Below are positions 52,059 through 62,215 of a stretch of DNA of 64,000 nucleotides, one piece after another (the first letter of the stretch is position 1; each line of letters begins with the position of its first letter). The notes under the pieces are model-generated. The model was not told where the DNA came from and made no database searches. It was given only the letters and a program-made list of their open reading frames with translations. Position numbers and translations under genes: made by a program. Source of the DNA: Candidatus Aminicenantota bacterium (GTDB lineage Bacteria > Acidobacteriota > Aminicenantia > Aminicenantales > Saccharicenantaceae); the NCBI GenBank assembly GCA_026393975.1, contig JAPKZD010000011.1, positions 1 through 64,000 on the forward strand, given 5' to 3'.

Positions 52059-54689
52059 ATGAAAAAGCCCCCGGTCATGACCCGGACGCTGCTCGTCCTG
52101 ACCCTCGTCTTCCTGGCCGCCGGCCGGCTCGCGGCCCAGACCCCGCCGGACAAGTTCCTCGGCCACAAGGTCGGCGAGGACCGCAAGCTCGCCGATTACA
52201 CCCAGATCACGGCCTACTTCGAAAAACTTGCCCAGGAATCGCCGAAGATCAAGCTGTTCACGATCGGCGAGTCGACCCTCAAGAAGCCCATGATCATGGC
52301 CGCCATATCGACCCCCGAGAACCTGGCCAAGCTCGACCGCTGGCGGGAGATCACCCACAAGCTCCGCGACCCGCGCGTGACGCCCGTCGAGGAGGCCCGC
52401 AAGCTGGCGAAAGAAGGCAAGGCCATCGTCCTCATCACCTGCTCCCTCCATGCGACGGAGATCGCCGCCTCCCAGATGTCGATGGAGCTCGCCTACGACC
52501 TCGTCACCGGCCGGACCTTCTTCGACGCCGGGAAAATCCTCAGCGACGTTATCGTCCTCCTCGTGCCAAGCCACAACCCGGACGGCAACCAGATGGTCGT
52601 CGACTGGTACCGAAAATACGTCGGCACCCAGTACGAAGGCGGCAACATGCCCTGGCTCTACCACCATTACGCCGGGCACGACAATAACCGCGACTGGTAC
52701 ATGTTCAACCTGCCCGAGACAAGGGCCGTGACCAAGGTCCTCTACCACGACTGGCTGCCCCAGATCCACGTCGACGAGCACCAGCAGGGCAGTAACGGCG
52801 CCCGGCTCTTCATCCCGCCGTTCATGGACCCGCCCCTGCCCAACATCCAGCCCATGGTCTGGCGGGGCGTCAACCTCATCGGGACGGAGATGGGCTACGA
52901 CCTCCAGAAGCACGGTTACAGCGGCATCGTCAACGGACGGTCCTATACGGCCTGGTGGATCGGCGCCTGCGACGACACGTCCTGGCTCCACAACGTCATG
53001 GGCATCCTCAGCGAGGCGGCCTCGGTCTGGATTGCGACACCGATCAATATCGAGCCCACCGAGATCCCCTCCGACTACTACGAGAAGCGGATGGATTTCA
53101 TCGACCCCTGGCCGGGCGGCTGGTGGCGGCTCCGCGACATCGTCGATTACGAGCTCGTTCTGTCGAAGAGCATGATCAAGACGGCCGGCCTCCACAAGGA
53201 GGACCTCCTCTTCAACTTCTACCAGATGTACAAGAACTCCATCGAGAAGGTGGACAAGGGCCAGCCCTACGCCTTCGTCATCCCGGCCCTCCAGCGGGAC
53301 ACTCCGACGACGCTCAAGATGCTCGAGGTCCTGCAGATGGGCGGTGTCGAGATCCATCAGGCCAAGGCCGACTTCGTCGCCGGGGGAAGGCTCTACGGCG
53401 CCGGTTCGTTCGTCGTCAAGACCGCCCAGCCCTATAAAACCTACGCCTGGGCGCTTCTCGAAAAACAGAAGTACCCCGACATGAGGCAGTACCCCGGCGG
53501 CCCGCCTGTCCCGCCCTACGACAACGCCGCCTGGACGCTGCCCCTCCAGATGGGCGTCGCCTGCGACGAGGTCGACGAGGCCTTCGAAGCCAACCTCGAA
53601 AAGCTCGACAAGGTCCCCTACCCCAAGGCCCCTGCGAAACAGGGCCAGGGCGCCTACGTCCTCCTAAACTCCCAGGTCAACGCGTCCTACGCGGCCGCCT
53701 TCGCCCTGCTCAAGGACAAGGCGGAGATGTGGCGCACGACGGCGACGGTGAAAGTGAAGGGCGCCGATGTTCCGGCCGGGAGCTTCATCCTCAAGAATTC
53801 GGCCGAGGTCAGGAAGTCCCTGCCGGCGCTTCTCGATAAACTCCACCTGACCGTCACCGACCTCGACGACGTCGCCGCCCTGCCGAAGGCGTCCATCAAG
53901 TCACCGCGTATCGGGCTCTTCCAGTCCTGGCGGGGCAATGCTGACGAGGGTTGGACGCGCTACGTTTTCGACGACATGGGCATCCTCTTCAAGACCCTGC
54001 ACAACGACGACATCAAGGGAACGAAAGACAAGAAGGCCGACCTGCGGGCCGACTACGACGTCATCGTCTTCGCCGACGAGAATGTCAACACCATCAAGGG
54101 CGCCCGGCCCGGCGCGACGCCTGGCGCGGGCGGCGCCGAATCGCCTACGGCCCGGATGTTCCGCCAGGGTGCCGTGCCTCCCGAGTACGAGGGGGGGATA
54201 GGACAGGAAGGCGTCGACGCCCTCAAGGCCTTCGTCGAGAAAGGCGGCATCCTGGTCGCTCTCAACGGCGCGTCGGAGTTCGCCATCGCCGAATTCGGCG
54301 CGCCGGCGCGCAACGCCCTGGCCGGCATCGACCGGACGAAGTTCTTCTGCCCGACCTCGATCCTCAGGATCCTCGTCGACAACGAGACACCCATCGGCTA
54401 CGGCATGCCCAAGCAGGCCGCGGCCATGTTCGTCAACAGCCTGGCCCTTGATACATTCTCGCCGCCCTTCGATTGGGACCGCAAGGTCGTGGCCGCCTAT
54501 CCCGAGGACGAGGTCCTGCTCAGCGGCTGGCTCTTAGGCGAGGAGTACCTGACCCGCAAGGCAGCCGTCGTCGATACGAAATGGAAGGCCGGCCGGATTA
54601 TCCTCATCGGGATCAGGTGTCAGAACCGGGCCCAGGCCCACGGGACGTACAAGTTCCTCTTGAACGCCCTGCTCTATCCGGAGATTTGA
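52059..54689 (+). CDS. M14 family zinc carboxypeptidase, secreted
   Basis: This 876 aa protein has a Sec signal (LLVLTLVFLAAGRLAAQ). The peptidase_M14 domain (about 45-330) has zinc residues in SLHATE (HxxE) and IHVDEHQQG (third His) and the NPDGNQMVVDW block. A long C-terminal region follows, including a GATase1-like part (YDVIVFADENVN, GVDALKAFVEKGGILVALN; about 650-860). GGAGG lies 5 nt upstream of ATG 52059. It likely degrades peptides or modified amino acid polymers in the periplasm. Confidence 0.9.
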   Translation: MKKPPVMTRTLLVLTLVFLAAGRLAAQTPPDKFLGHKVGEDRKLADYTQITAYFEKLAQESPKIKLFTIGESTLKKPMIMAAISTPENLAKLDRWREITHKLRDPRVTPVEEARKLAKEGKAIVLITCSLHATEIAASQMSMELAYDLVTGRTFFDAGKILSDVIVLLVPSHNPDGNQMVVDWYRKYVGTQYEGGNMPWLYHHYAGHDNNRDWYMFNLPETRAVTKVLYHDWLPQIHVDEHQQGSNGARLFIPPFMDPPLPNIQPMVWRGVNLIGTEMGYDLQKHGYSGIVNGRSYTAWWIGACDDTSWLHNVMGILSEAASVWIATPINIEPTEIPSDYYEKRMDFIDPWPGGWWRLRDIVDYELVLSKSMIKTAGLHKEDLLFNFYQMYKNSIEKVDKGQPYAFVIPALQRDTPTTLKMLEVLQMGGVEIHQAKADFVAGGRLYGAGSFVVKTAQPYKTYAWALLEKQKYPDMRQYPGGPPVPPYDNAAWTLPLQMGVACDEVDEAFEANLEKLDKVPYPKAPAKQGQGAYVLLNSQVNASYAAAFALLKDKAEMWRTTATVKVKGADVPAGSFILKNSAEVRKSLPALLDKLHLTVTDLDDVAALPKASIKSPRIGLFQSWRGNADEGWTRYVFDDMGILFKTLHNDDIKGTKDKKADLRADYDVIVFADENVNTIKGARPGATPGAGGAESPTARMFRQGAVPPEYEGGIGQEGVDALKAFVEKGGILVALNGASEFAIAEFGAPARNALAGIDRTKFFCPTSILRILVDNETPIGYGMPKQAAAMFVNSLALDTFSPPFDWDRKVVAAYPEDEVLLSGWLLGEEYLTRKAAVVDTKWKAGRIILIGIRCQNRAQAHGTYKFLLNALLYPEI

Positions 54690-54844
54690 GCGGGCTTCAA
54701 GAGGAGTCGCTCTCCCGGCCGCATGTCGGCTTCGATGACTGGGCCGGTGTCACGGACGGCGTCTAGGACGAGGCCGGAGGTCTTGTAAGCTCCGCCCGGG
54801 AACGGGTTTTCGAGCTTGAGCCGGCCGGGGTCGTCCCTATTCCG
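54674..54844 (-). pseudogene. Possible 3' remnant of a secreted enzyme
   Basis: A 56-codon frame without a start codon reads RLKLENPFPGGAYKTSG and RPGERLLLKPAQ before TAG. This is plausible beta-sandwich C-terminal protein sequence of the kind seen at the ends of some glycoside hydrolases. It overlaps the M14 gene's 3' end by 16 nt. It could also be a chance open frame in GC-rich DNA. Confidence 0.3.
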
Positions 54845-56026
54845 TTAGGCCGGCGACGAAGCCCGAGGCCCAGGCCCAGGCGAGGTTGTGGCCGCCGCGG
54901 CCGCCCTGGACGTCGAGGACCTCGCCGGCGAAATATAGCCCTCGCCGGAGCTTCGATTCGAGGGTCCGCGGCTTGACCTCGCGGGCGTCCACCCCCCCGG
55001 ACGTGAACTCGGCCTCGTTCCAGCCGCGCGTCCCCTGGACGGCGAACTTCTTGGACTTGAGCACTGCGGCCAGCCTTCGGCCCGCTTCTCCGTGGCTCAT
55101 TTTTCCAGCCGAGGCGCCGGCATCGCCGAGGAACTGCGGCATGATCAAGGCGAATTTTTCAGGCAGGAGCCCCGCCCCGAGGTCCTTCGCCGACCACCCG
55201 GCTTCCATTCTTCTCGATAGTTCGGCGGCCAGGTCCTCCTCGGACATGAACGGGATGAGGTCGACGATGACGGAGGCGTCTTTTTTGCCGTCTCGGTTGA
55301 CGGCGATGGAGAGGCTTTCACTGACGTCGAGCGCCGCGGTCCCCGAGAGCCCGTATTGGGCGAAGAGAAGCTCGCCCTCGGCCTTCTGTCCGGCTTGGCC
55401 GGCGATCAGGCTGACGGCGCGAACCATGAGCTTCTGCCCTTGGAGGGCCTGACACATCGGGTCCTTGACCAGCAAGGGCACGGCGCTCGGCACCGGAGGC
55501 ACGATATGGTGCCCGAATCTCCCGGCCAGCGCATAACAGCTTCCGTTAGCGCCGAGGGCGGGGTAGGATTTACCGCCGCCAGCCAGGATGACGGCCCGGG
55601 CCTCGACCGTCCGGCCGGCCGCGGAGGCGACCGAAAAGCCGCCCGACGATGCGGTGATGTCCGCCGCCTCGAAGTCCGCCTTCACCGAAACGCCGAGACG
55701 TCCGACCTCGAGCTCCAAGACCTTGAGGATCGAGGAGCCGTCCGCAGCCGAAGGCCGAGGCCTTCGAAGAAAGCGCGGATCTCCGCCGCACCGAACCTGT
55801 CCAGGACGGAAGCGACGAGGCCGAGGTCGGACGAAGTGAAGGCCGGGGCGGCCAGGTTTTCGTTGAGGAGATTGCCGCGGCCGCCGCCCGTGGCCAGGAG
55901 CTTCTTTCCCGTCCGCGGCAGGCGTTCGAGGACGGCGACGGAGGCCCCCCGCCGCGCTCCGCTCGCGGCGGCGACAAGGCCCGCCGCGCCGCCGCCGACG
56001 ACGGCGATATCGAAACGTTCAGGCAT
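54837..56026 (-). pseudogene. BaiN/HI0933-type flavoprotein, frameshifted by deletion
   Basis: The first part (from ATG 56026) has the FAD-binding IAVVGGGAAGLVAA, GKKLLATGGGRGNLLN and FFEGLGLRLRT. Near 55745 the frame changes and homology continues as SSILKVLELEVGRLGV through LAGGGKSYPALG to GGRGGHNLAWAWASG. The segment normally containing GR(V/I)FP between these parts is missing, about a dozen residues plus a frame change. The family reduces or binds diverse substrates with a flavin. As read it should be non-functional. Confidence 0.85.
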
Positions 56027-56092
56027 GGGACAAGCTTAACTCATTGCACCGGGACCGGTAAAGGGGCCTGCATAAATGTCCGGGCGGCCGGC

Positions 56093-56476
56093 TCAGGCCC
56101 CGAGGAGCGCGCAGGCCCGCTCGATGTCCGAAACGTCCATGACGACCGTGACCTGGCTGCCCTTGCGGGCCAGAGTGCCGTAGCAGTATTCGATGTTGAT
56201 CCCTTCGTCCCCGAGCTTGGTCGTCAGCTCGGCCAGGGCGCCGGGCCTGTTGTCGAGGTCGATCTTGAGGACGTCGCGAAGCTCCGTCGTGTAGTTGAGT
56301 TTGCCGAGGAGCTTGACGGCCTTGTTGAGGTTCTGGACGCAGAGCTTAGCCGTGTCGTGGAAAACGCCGATGGCGTCGATGTTGATCTCGTTCTCGGCCA
56401 GGTAACTGCACAGGTCACCGAGTTGGGACGGTTTGTTATCCAGGATGACGTAGATTTCGGTGACCCGTTCGATCAT
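56093..56476 (-). CDS. Tandem ACT domain protein
   Basis: This 127 aa protein has two ACT domains (IYVILDNKPSQLGDLCSYLAENEINI, about 8-60; LKIDLDNRPGALAELTTKLGDEGINI, about 70-125). Such stand-alone ACT proteins bind amino acids and regulate or sense metabolism. The ligand is unknown. It lies between the broken flavoprotein and the GlcD-type gene without tight coupling to either. Confidence 0.9.
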   Translation of the reverse strand: MIERVTEIYVILDNKPSQLGDLCSYLAENEINIDAIGVFHDTAKLCVQNLNKAVKLLGKLNYTTELRDVLKIDLDNRPGALAELTTKLGDEGINIEYCYGTLARKGSQVTVVMDVSDIERACALLGA

Positions 56477-56813
56477 GCGCGACCCCCTAATCGGTCAAGA
56501 TTTAAAAAGCCCCTGACCCCGTATTGATAGCACGAACCTCCCGGCAACGCAAACCAACGATCCATCGTCCACTTCGCGTAGGAATGTTCCCAGAGGAGGC
56601 CGCTGAATTAGGGGGCCGCGGGGCGTCGGCGGAGGGAGCATAAAGCGGTGATTTAGACTTCCCGGGACGGATACGCGGACTCCTCCCACCGAATCCGGCC
56701 CGGGAAGGCGTAAGAAATCATCGCAGCGGACAGAGACGATGCCCGAGGCCCCTCTGCGGCCGACGGCGGGAATACCCTGAGCGGAAAAGGGTGGACGATG
56801 CCCGGTCTGGGCG
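56477..56813. other. Intergenic stretch without recognisable gene
   Basis: These 337 bases between the ACT gene and the GlcD-type gene hold no convincing coding frame, tRNA or terminator. On the minus strand near 56520-56505 there is GGGGTCAGGGGC followed by a T-rich run. It shares nine bases with the core of the repeat at 19785-19878, which may be coincidence. Confidence 0.5.
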
Positions 56814-58232
56814 TCAGTCGAAAATCTTTCCGGGATTCATGATCCCGTTCGGGTCGAAGACGCGCTTGATGCCGCGCATGAGCTCGATCTGCCGCTCGTC
56901 GAGGACGATGGAGAGGTACGGCTTCTTGACCAGGCCGATGCCGTGCTCGCCGGAGATGACCCCGCCGCGCTCGCGGCAGTCCCGGAAGAGCTCATCCCGG
57001 ACGAGGTCGGCCTTGTCCTTCCATTCGCTCTCGGGGACAGGCACCATCCTGCCGTCCTCGTAGCGGGCCTTCATGATGTGCGTGTGGACGTTGCCGTCCG
57101 CGGCGTGGCCGAAGGTCGGCAGCCACATGCCGTACCGGGCGGCGACCTCTCTGACCTTGCGGACGTGCCCGGCCACTTCGGCCCGGGGAACGGAGATGTC
57201 GAGGATCTCGACCGTCCCGGCCTTGATGGCGTCGTAGATCTTCGACCGGATGGCCAGGACCTCGTCCTGCTTACTCGGCGTGTCAGCGACGAAGACGTCG
57301 ATGGCGCCCTTCTCCAGGCAGATCTCGGCAACGGCTTCGGACAGCCGGTCCATTTCCGCCTCGGATGGGGCGTCGAGGATGATCAGGAGATGGGTCCGGC
57401 CCAGCTTGGTCGGCCATTTCTTCCGGATGTGTTCCTCGGTCAGGGTTATGGGTTCGACCTCGAGGAACTCGACGGCGAGCGGCACGACCCCCCTTTTCAT
57501 GATGAGCGGAACGGTTTCGAGGGCCGGCTCGAGTTCGGCGAAAGGCACGACGAACGAGCGCATGATGCCGGGCTTGGCTTTGAGGTGGATGACGGCCTTG
57601 GTGACGACGCCGAGCGTCCCCTCGGAACCGATGAGCAGGTGCATGAGGTTGTAGCCCGTGCTCGATTTTTCGAGCTTCCCGCCGAGCTTGAGGACTTCGC
57701 CCGTGGGCGTGACAATCTCGAGGCCCCGGACGTAATTGCGGATGGTGCCGTATTTCACGGCCCGGCTGCCGCCGGCGTTGGTGGCGATGAGGCCGCCCAT
57801 CATGGCGCTCTCGTCGCCGGGATGGGGCGGGAAATAGAGGCCTCCCTCTTCGACGGCCCGGGTGAAATCGGACAGGCGGACGCCGGCTTCGGTCACGGCC
57901 ATCTGGTTGTCGGCGTCGACTTCGAGGACCCGGTTCATCCGCTCGAGGGAGAGGACGATCCCGCCGCGGACCGGGACGCAGCCGCCGCAGAGCCCGGTGG
58001 CGCCGCCCCGCGGGGTCACCGGGATGGCATGGGTGTTGGCGATGCGGAGGATCCCGACGACTTCCTCCGTCGTCCCCGGCTTGACGACGACGTCGGGGTC
58101 CCGGGCGATTTCGCGGAGCGAGAATTCGTCATGGCCGTAATCGATGATCCTTTCCGGGTCGGAGAGGACGTTTTCCGGGCCGACGACGGCCTCGAGGGAT
58201 CCTCTGACGGCAGGCGTTATCTTCGAGGTCAT
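56814..58232 (-). CDS. FAD-linked oxidase, GlcD/D-lactate dehydrogenase type
   Basis: This 472 aa protein has an FAD_binding_4 domain (PVTPRGGATGLCGGCVP, about 70-90; HPGDESAMMGGLIATNAGGSRAVKYG) and the FAD-oxidase C-terminal domain with FGHAADGNVHTHI and GEHGIGLVKK. It probably oxidises D-2-hydroxy acids such as glycolate or D-lactate. No GlcE or GlcF subunit is adjacent. It follows the nuclease gene by 15 nt. Confidence 0.92.
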   Translation of the reverse strand: MTSKITPAVRGSLEAVVGPENVLSDPERIIDYGHDEFSLREIARDPDVVVKPGTTEEVVGILRIANTHAIPVTPRGGATGLCGGCVPVRGGIVLSLERMNRVLEVDADNQMAVTEAGVRLSDFTRAVEEGGLYFPPHPGDESAMMGGLIATNAGGSRAVKYGTIRNYVRGLEIVTPTGEVLKLGGKLEKSSTGYNLMHLLIGSEGTLGVVTKAVIHLKAKPGIMRSFVVPFAELEPALETVPLIMKRGVVPLAVEFLEVEPITLTEEHIRKKWPTKLGRTHLLIILDAPSEAEMDRLSEAVAEICLEKGAIDVFVADTPSKQDEVLAIRSKIYDAIKAGTVEILDISVPRAEVAGHVRKVREVAARYGMWLPTFGHAADGNVHTHIMKARYEDGRMVPVPESEWKDKADLVRDELFRDCRERGGVISGEHGIGLVKKPYLSIVLDERQIELMRGIKRVFDPNGIMNPGKIFD

Positions 58233-58247
58233 GGAGATACCCCCCCT

Positions 58248-59033
58248 TCAATCGACGCGCTTGAGTTGGACGGGGACGCCGATCATGATCTGGGGGCGCC
58301 CCTTGTAGAGTTCGACGAACCCCGTCGCCTCGATCGTCCGTCCCGAAAAATCGAGCGAACCGGGGAGCGACTTGAAAACCCCGAGTGGGATGACCGCGTC
58401 GAACTCCGCCCCATCGGCTTCGAGGATGCGGAAGCCGCCGCGCTTGAACGAACGGAGGCAGGGAAAGCGGACGGTCACGATCTCGCCGGGACGACCGCCG
58501 GCCTCCGAAGCGCCGATCACGGGATAGGGCGTCTTCTGCCACAGGCCCTTCCCCGACCGGCGGGCCGAGCTCTCTGCGTCCTTGAGCCTTGTCTTCCAGG
58601 CCTCGTCGAAGGGGAACTTGAGATAGGCGTAAGCGTAGCCCTCCCGGACCAGGGTTTCGTTGAACATCTCCCCGTCCGTCGTCCGGATATAGGCCAGGAG
58701 CCGGCCGTACACGTCACGCTCTTCCGGGCCCGGGAGGAGCTCCACCGTGGACTGGAAAAGCCGGGTGAACGCGAAACGCTTGGCCAGGAAGGCCATGAGC
58801 CGGACCTGCTCCCGGGCGTCGTCGAGCTCGGGCGAGTCGACGCCGATGAGCCGGACACGCTCGTCCTTCCGGTCGGCCAGGCGGACCCGGACCGTGTCTC
58901 CGTCGTAGACGACGGTGACCGTCCCTCTAAGCGGTTCTTCGGCTGGGGCGGACAACGACGAGGCCGGGATGAGGATCGCTGCGGCGAGGACGACAAGCGA
59001 AAAGGCGGACCGAACGAGGCAGATTTTCTTCAT
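58248..59033 (-). CDS. Secreted thermonuclease-family nuclease with OB-like C terminus
   Basis: This 261 aa protein has a signal peptide (FSLVVLAAAILIPASSLSAPA) and an SNase domain. Catalytic-type residues appear in VYDGDTVRV, VRLIGVDSPE (Arg and Glu) and DVYGRLLAYI (Arg). After about residue 175 a second beta-rich domain (SLDFSGRTIEATGFVELYKGRPQI) resembles an OB-type extension. The ATG overlaps the transketolase stop by 4 nt. Confidence 0.9.
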   Translation of the reverse strand: MKKICLVRSAFSLVVLAAAILIPASSLSAPAEEPLRGTVTVVYDGDTVRVRLADRKDERVRLIGVDSPELDDAREQVRLMAFLAKRFAFTRLFQSTVELLPGPEERDVYGRLLAYIRTTDGEMFNETLVREGYAYAYLKFPFDEAWKTRLKDAESSARRSGKGLWQKTPYPVIGASEAGGRPGEIVTVRFPCLRSFKRGGFRILEADGAEFDAVIPLGVFKSLPGSLDFSGRTIEATGFVELYKGRPQIMIGVPVQLKRVD

Positions 59034-60859
59034 CCGCAGACGAGCTCCCGTGCGGCCCGGACGATGTGCGAGGCGCTGATGCCGTACCGTTCGAGGAGCT
59101 CGTCCGGCTTTCCCGACCTGGGCAGCTCGCGGACGCAGAGATGCTTCAGCGCGGCTTTTCCGGCCAGGGCACTGGCGACGGCCTCGCCCAGCCCGCCGCC
59201 GGCGTAGTGGTCCTCGACGACGACCGCCCGGCCGCTCGTCTCCGCGACTTCCCGCAGGATCGTCGCCTTGTCCAGCGGCTCGACGGAATAAGCGTCGATG
59301 ACGCAGATGCCGATGCCCTCTTTTTTAAGCTCGTCGCAGGCCTTGAGCGCTTCGTGGAGCGTGATCCCGGCGGCGATGACCGTGACCGCGTCCCCCTCCC
59401 CTTTCCGCAAGACCTTGGAGCCCCCGATAGGGAACGTCTCTCCGGCCGGATAGAGGATCGGCGTCGCCGGTCGCGACATCCGCAAGTAGACCATGCCTTG
59501 GTGCGAGGCCGCGGCCGCCACGCACGCCTCCGACGAAACCGCGTCACCCGGGTAAAGGACGACACACCCCGGGATGGGCCGGAACATGGCCATGTCCTCG
59601 AGGCCCATCTGGGAGGGGCCGTCCTCGCCGATGCTCACGCCGACGTGAGAGCCGCAAACCTTGATATTGGAAAAGGAATAGGCGGCCATGCGCAACTGGT
59701 CGTGGGCCCGGGTCAGGAAGGCGGCGAAGGTGGCGATGAAAGGGATATACCCTTTGGCCGCGAGGCCCATGCCCACGCCGACCATGTTCTGCTCGGCGAT
59801 GAACGACTGGAAGGAGCGCCCAGGGAAGGCCTCGAAGAACTTGTCGGCGTAGGTCGAGTTCTTGACGTCGCCGTCGACGGCCACGACATACGGGTTGACC
59901 TTCCCCAGGCTGAGGAGGGCGTTCCCGTAGGCCAGGCGCGTCGCCGTTTTATCCTTGTAAGCCGTCCGAGGGAAGTCGAAGGACGAAGCGGCTTTCTTTT
60001 TTTTGAAGGGCTTTGGTTTGTGGACGAACTTCCGCGAGTCGACGTCGGGAAGACAGCCGATCTCCTCGAGCGCCCGGGCCATCTCGTCAGCCTTGAGGGG
60101 CCTGCCGTGCCAGCCGTTCTTATCTTCGATGAAACTGACGCCCTTGCCCTTGAGCGTCCGGGCCAGGATGACTGTCGGCTTGCCCTTTTTTCCGGCCTCT
60201 TTTAAGGCGGCGAGTATCCGATCGATCTTATGGCCGTCGATGATCGCGGCGTCCCAGCCGAAGGCGCGGAACTTGCGGGCCAGGGCGGGGAGGTCGTGCT
60301 GGTGCATGGTCGGGTCGGACTGGCCGAGCCGGTTGACGTCGACGACGGCGCAGAGGTTGCGGAGCTTCCAGTAGGCGGCGGAATTGGCCGCCTCCCAAAC
60401 CTGGCCTTCGGCGCACTCGCCGTCGCCCATGAGGACGAACGTCCGGGCCGGCGACTTGTCGAGCCGCTGGGCCAGGGCCATGCCGACCCCGACGGACAAC
60501 CCCTGGCCCAGGGAACCCGTCGCCGCCTTGACCCATTTCATCCGCGGCGTGGGGTGGCCTTCGAGGTCGCTCGAGATCTTCCGCAGGTCGAGCAGGTGTT
60601 CGAGGGGGATGATCCCGGCCTCGGCGTAAACGGCCCAGAGAAGCGGCGCGGCGTGGCCCTTGGACAGAACGAACTCGTCGCTTGCCGGGTCGGCCGGGTC
60701 AGCCGTGTTCCAGCGCATTTCTCCGAAGAAAAGGCCGGCGGCGATGTCCGCCGCGGACAGGCAGGTTGTCGGGTGTCCCGAACCGGCAGCGGTCGTCATG
60801 CGCAGGGAGTGGATGCGCAGCCGGGTCGCTATTTTGCGGAGGTCGTCGATTCTGGCCAT
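59030..60859 (-). CDS. tkt: Transketolase
   Basis: This 609 aa protein is a complete single-chain transketolase of the shorter, animal-like type. The ThDP-binding motif is GDGECAEGQVWEAANSAAYWKLRNL (about 145-170). The pyrimidine-binding domain has FIAEQNMVGVGMGLA, and a C-terminal domain carries VVVEDHYAGGGLGEAVAS. Catalytic His residues lie in GSGHPTT and LSKGHAAP. It transfers two-carbon units in the pentose phosphate pathway. Confidence 0.95.
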   Translation of the reverse strand: MARIDDLRKIATRLRIHSLRMTTAAGSGHPTTCLSAADIAAGLFFGEMRWNTADPADPASDEFVLSKGHAAPLLWAVYAEAGIIPLEHLLDLRKISSDLEGHPTPRMKWVKAATGSLGQGLSVGVGMALAQRLDKSPARTFVLMGDGECAEGQVWEAANSAAYWKLRNLCAVVDVNRLGQSDPTMHQHDLPALARKFRAFGWDAAIIDGHKIDRILAALKEAGKKGKPTVILARTLKGKGVSFIEDKNGWHGRPLKADEMARALEEIGCLPDVDSRKFVHKPKPFKKKKAASSFDFPRTAYKDKTATRLAYGNALLSLGKVNPYVVAVDGDVKNSTYADKFFEAFPGRSFQSFIAEQNMVGVGMGLAAKGYIPFIATFAAFLTRAHDQLRMAAYSFSNIKVCGSHVGVSIGEDGPSQMGLEDMAMFRPIPGCVVLYPGDAVSSEACVAAAASHQGMVYLRMSRPATPILYPAGETFPIGGSKVLRKGEGDAVTVIAAGITLHEALKACDELKKEGIGICVIDAYSVEPLDKATILREVAETSGRAVVVEDHYAGGGLGEAVASALAGKAALKHLCVRELPRSGKPDELLERYGISASHIVRAARELVCG

Positions 60860-61028
60860 GGGGTGGTTCTCCTCAATCGTTCGGGGCTATGTCCCTCAAG
60901 AGGGGGATGATAGCATGAAACAAGGACCGGGCAAAGCCGGGGGCGGCGGCCGCGGGCTAGCGGGTAAAGGGCATGTCGGGGAATATGACGCGACGCGTTT
61001 TCGCCCGGCGCGCAGGTCCGGCCAGCCT

Positions 61029-62060
61029 CTACAAAATCGGCCAGGATTTCGGCAGGAAGACCTGCTCGTAGAGGGCCATGGCGTAGCGGTCGGTCATCCC
61101 GGCGATGAAATCCCCGGCCCGGACGATAACCGGGTCGCCCGCCGGGTAGTCCTTGATGTACTCCTCCGGCTTCTCCATGATGTAGGCGAAGAGATCCCTG
61201 ATGATCTTCTCCGTTTTGCGCAGCTCGTCGCGGGCCGTAGAGTTGAAGTAGACGTTCTGGTAGAGGAACTCTCGCAGATCGAGGACGGCCTTCATGATCC
61301 GGTCGCTCATGGCGATGCGGTCGAGCTCCGCGCCCAGGCTGGCCTCGACGACGTCCATGACCATCCGGTCGATGCGCGTCGCGTGCCACTTGCCCAGGAC
61401 CCGGACGAGCCCCGCCGGGATGTCCTCCTCCTTGATGATGCCGGCCCGCAAGGCGTCGTCGATGTCGTGATTGACGTAGGCGATGACGTCCGAGACGCGG
61501 ACAATCTGGCCTTCGAGCGTCGAAGGCATGTCCTCCGGGTCCTCGTCGAAAATCTCGCCGCGGCCCTTGGAATGCCGCTGGATGCCGTCCCGGACCTCGA
61601 GTGTCAGGTTCAGCCCCTTGCCCTCGTATTCAAGCTTCTCGACGACGCGCAGGCTCTGGTCGGCATGGTGGAAGCCGAGGGGCAGGAGCTTGCTGAGCGT
61701 TTCCTCGCCGGAGTGGCCGAAAGGGGTATGGCCGAGGTCGTGTCCCAGGGCGATGGCTTCGGTCAGGTCCTCGTTGAGGCGGAGGGCCTTGGCGATCGTC
61801 CGGGCGATCTGGGAGACCTCGAGGCAGTGCGTCAGGCGCGTCCGGTAGTGGTCGCCAAAGGGCGAAAGGAAGACCTGGGTCTTGTGTTTGAGGCGGCGGA
61901 AGGACTTGGAGTGGATGATCCGGTCGCGGTCGCGCTGGAAATCCGTGCGCAGGACATGCGGAGCCTCGGCCCTGACCCGGCCTTTGGAGCGCGCGCTGAG
62001 GCAGGCCTTGGGCGACAAGATCTTCTGCTCGGTCTTTTCCAGTTCTTCGCGGATGGTCAC
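61029..62060 (-). CDS. dgt: Deoxyguanosinetriphosphate triphosphohydrolase-like protein
   Basis: This 343 aa HD-domain enzyme has [20 protein letters not shown], the metal ligands His78 (RLTHCLEV), His107-Asp108 ([11 protein letters not shown]) and a later Asp in [11 protein letters not shown]. It releases triphosphate from dNTPs. It starts at GTG 62060 with an AGAGGGA site. A TATAAT box lies at 62095-62090 on the minus strand. It stands alone between transketolase and the divergent yggS. Confidence 0.94.
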   Translation of the reverse strand: MTIREELEKTEQKILSPKACLSARSKGRVRAEAPHVLRTDFQRDRDRIIHSKSFRRLKHKTQVFLSPFGDHYRTRLTHCLEVSQIARTIAKALRLNEDLTEAIALGHDLGHTPFGHSGEETLSKLLPLGFHHADQSLRVVEKLEYEGKGLNLTLEVRDGIQRHSKGRGEIFDEDPEDMPSTLEGQIVRVSDVIAYVNHDIDDALRAGIIKEEDIPAGLVRVLGKWHATRIDRMVMDVVEASLGAELDRIAMSDRIMKAVLDLREFLYQNVYFNSTARDELRKTEKIIRDLFAYIMEKPEEYIKDYPAGDPVIVRAGDFIAGMTDRYAMALYEQVFLPKSWPIL

Positions 62061-62155
62061 GGGATCCCTCTTTTCACGGATCTGCCGGGATTATAACACG
62101 TCCAAGAAGGGGTCCGCGCACCTTTTTTCAAATTTCATTGATTCCCGGCAGCCTC

Positions 62156-62184
62156 TTGCAATTATCCCTGCAATCGCCTAAATA
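62156..62184 (+). promoter_or_regulatory. yggS promoter
   Basis: TTGCAA (62156-62161) and TAAATA (62179-62184) are separated by 17 nt. The start site would be near 62191, giving a leader of about 25 nt with AGGAG before ATG 62216. Confidence 0.5.
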
Positions 62185-62215
62185 TTGTATGAGTACGCCT
62201 CGACCAGGAGCCGCC

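Noticed and set aside
56505-56520. Second copy of the GGGGTCAGG repeat
   Set aside because: Only nine bases match, no inverted partner is nearby, and chance similarity in GC-rich DNA is likely.
56943-59207. A 754-codon plus-strand open frame, and similar long frames opposite other genes (for example 31341-33674, 22130-23713, 15060-16541, 50579-52186)
   Set aside because: They run antisense to genes with clear family motifs, are rich in Arg/Gly/Asp or Val/Asp repeats, and arise from GC-rich third positions. None shows a domain or ribosome site.
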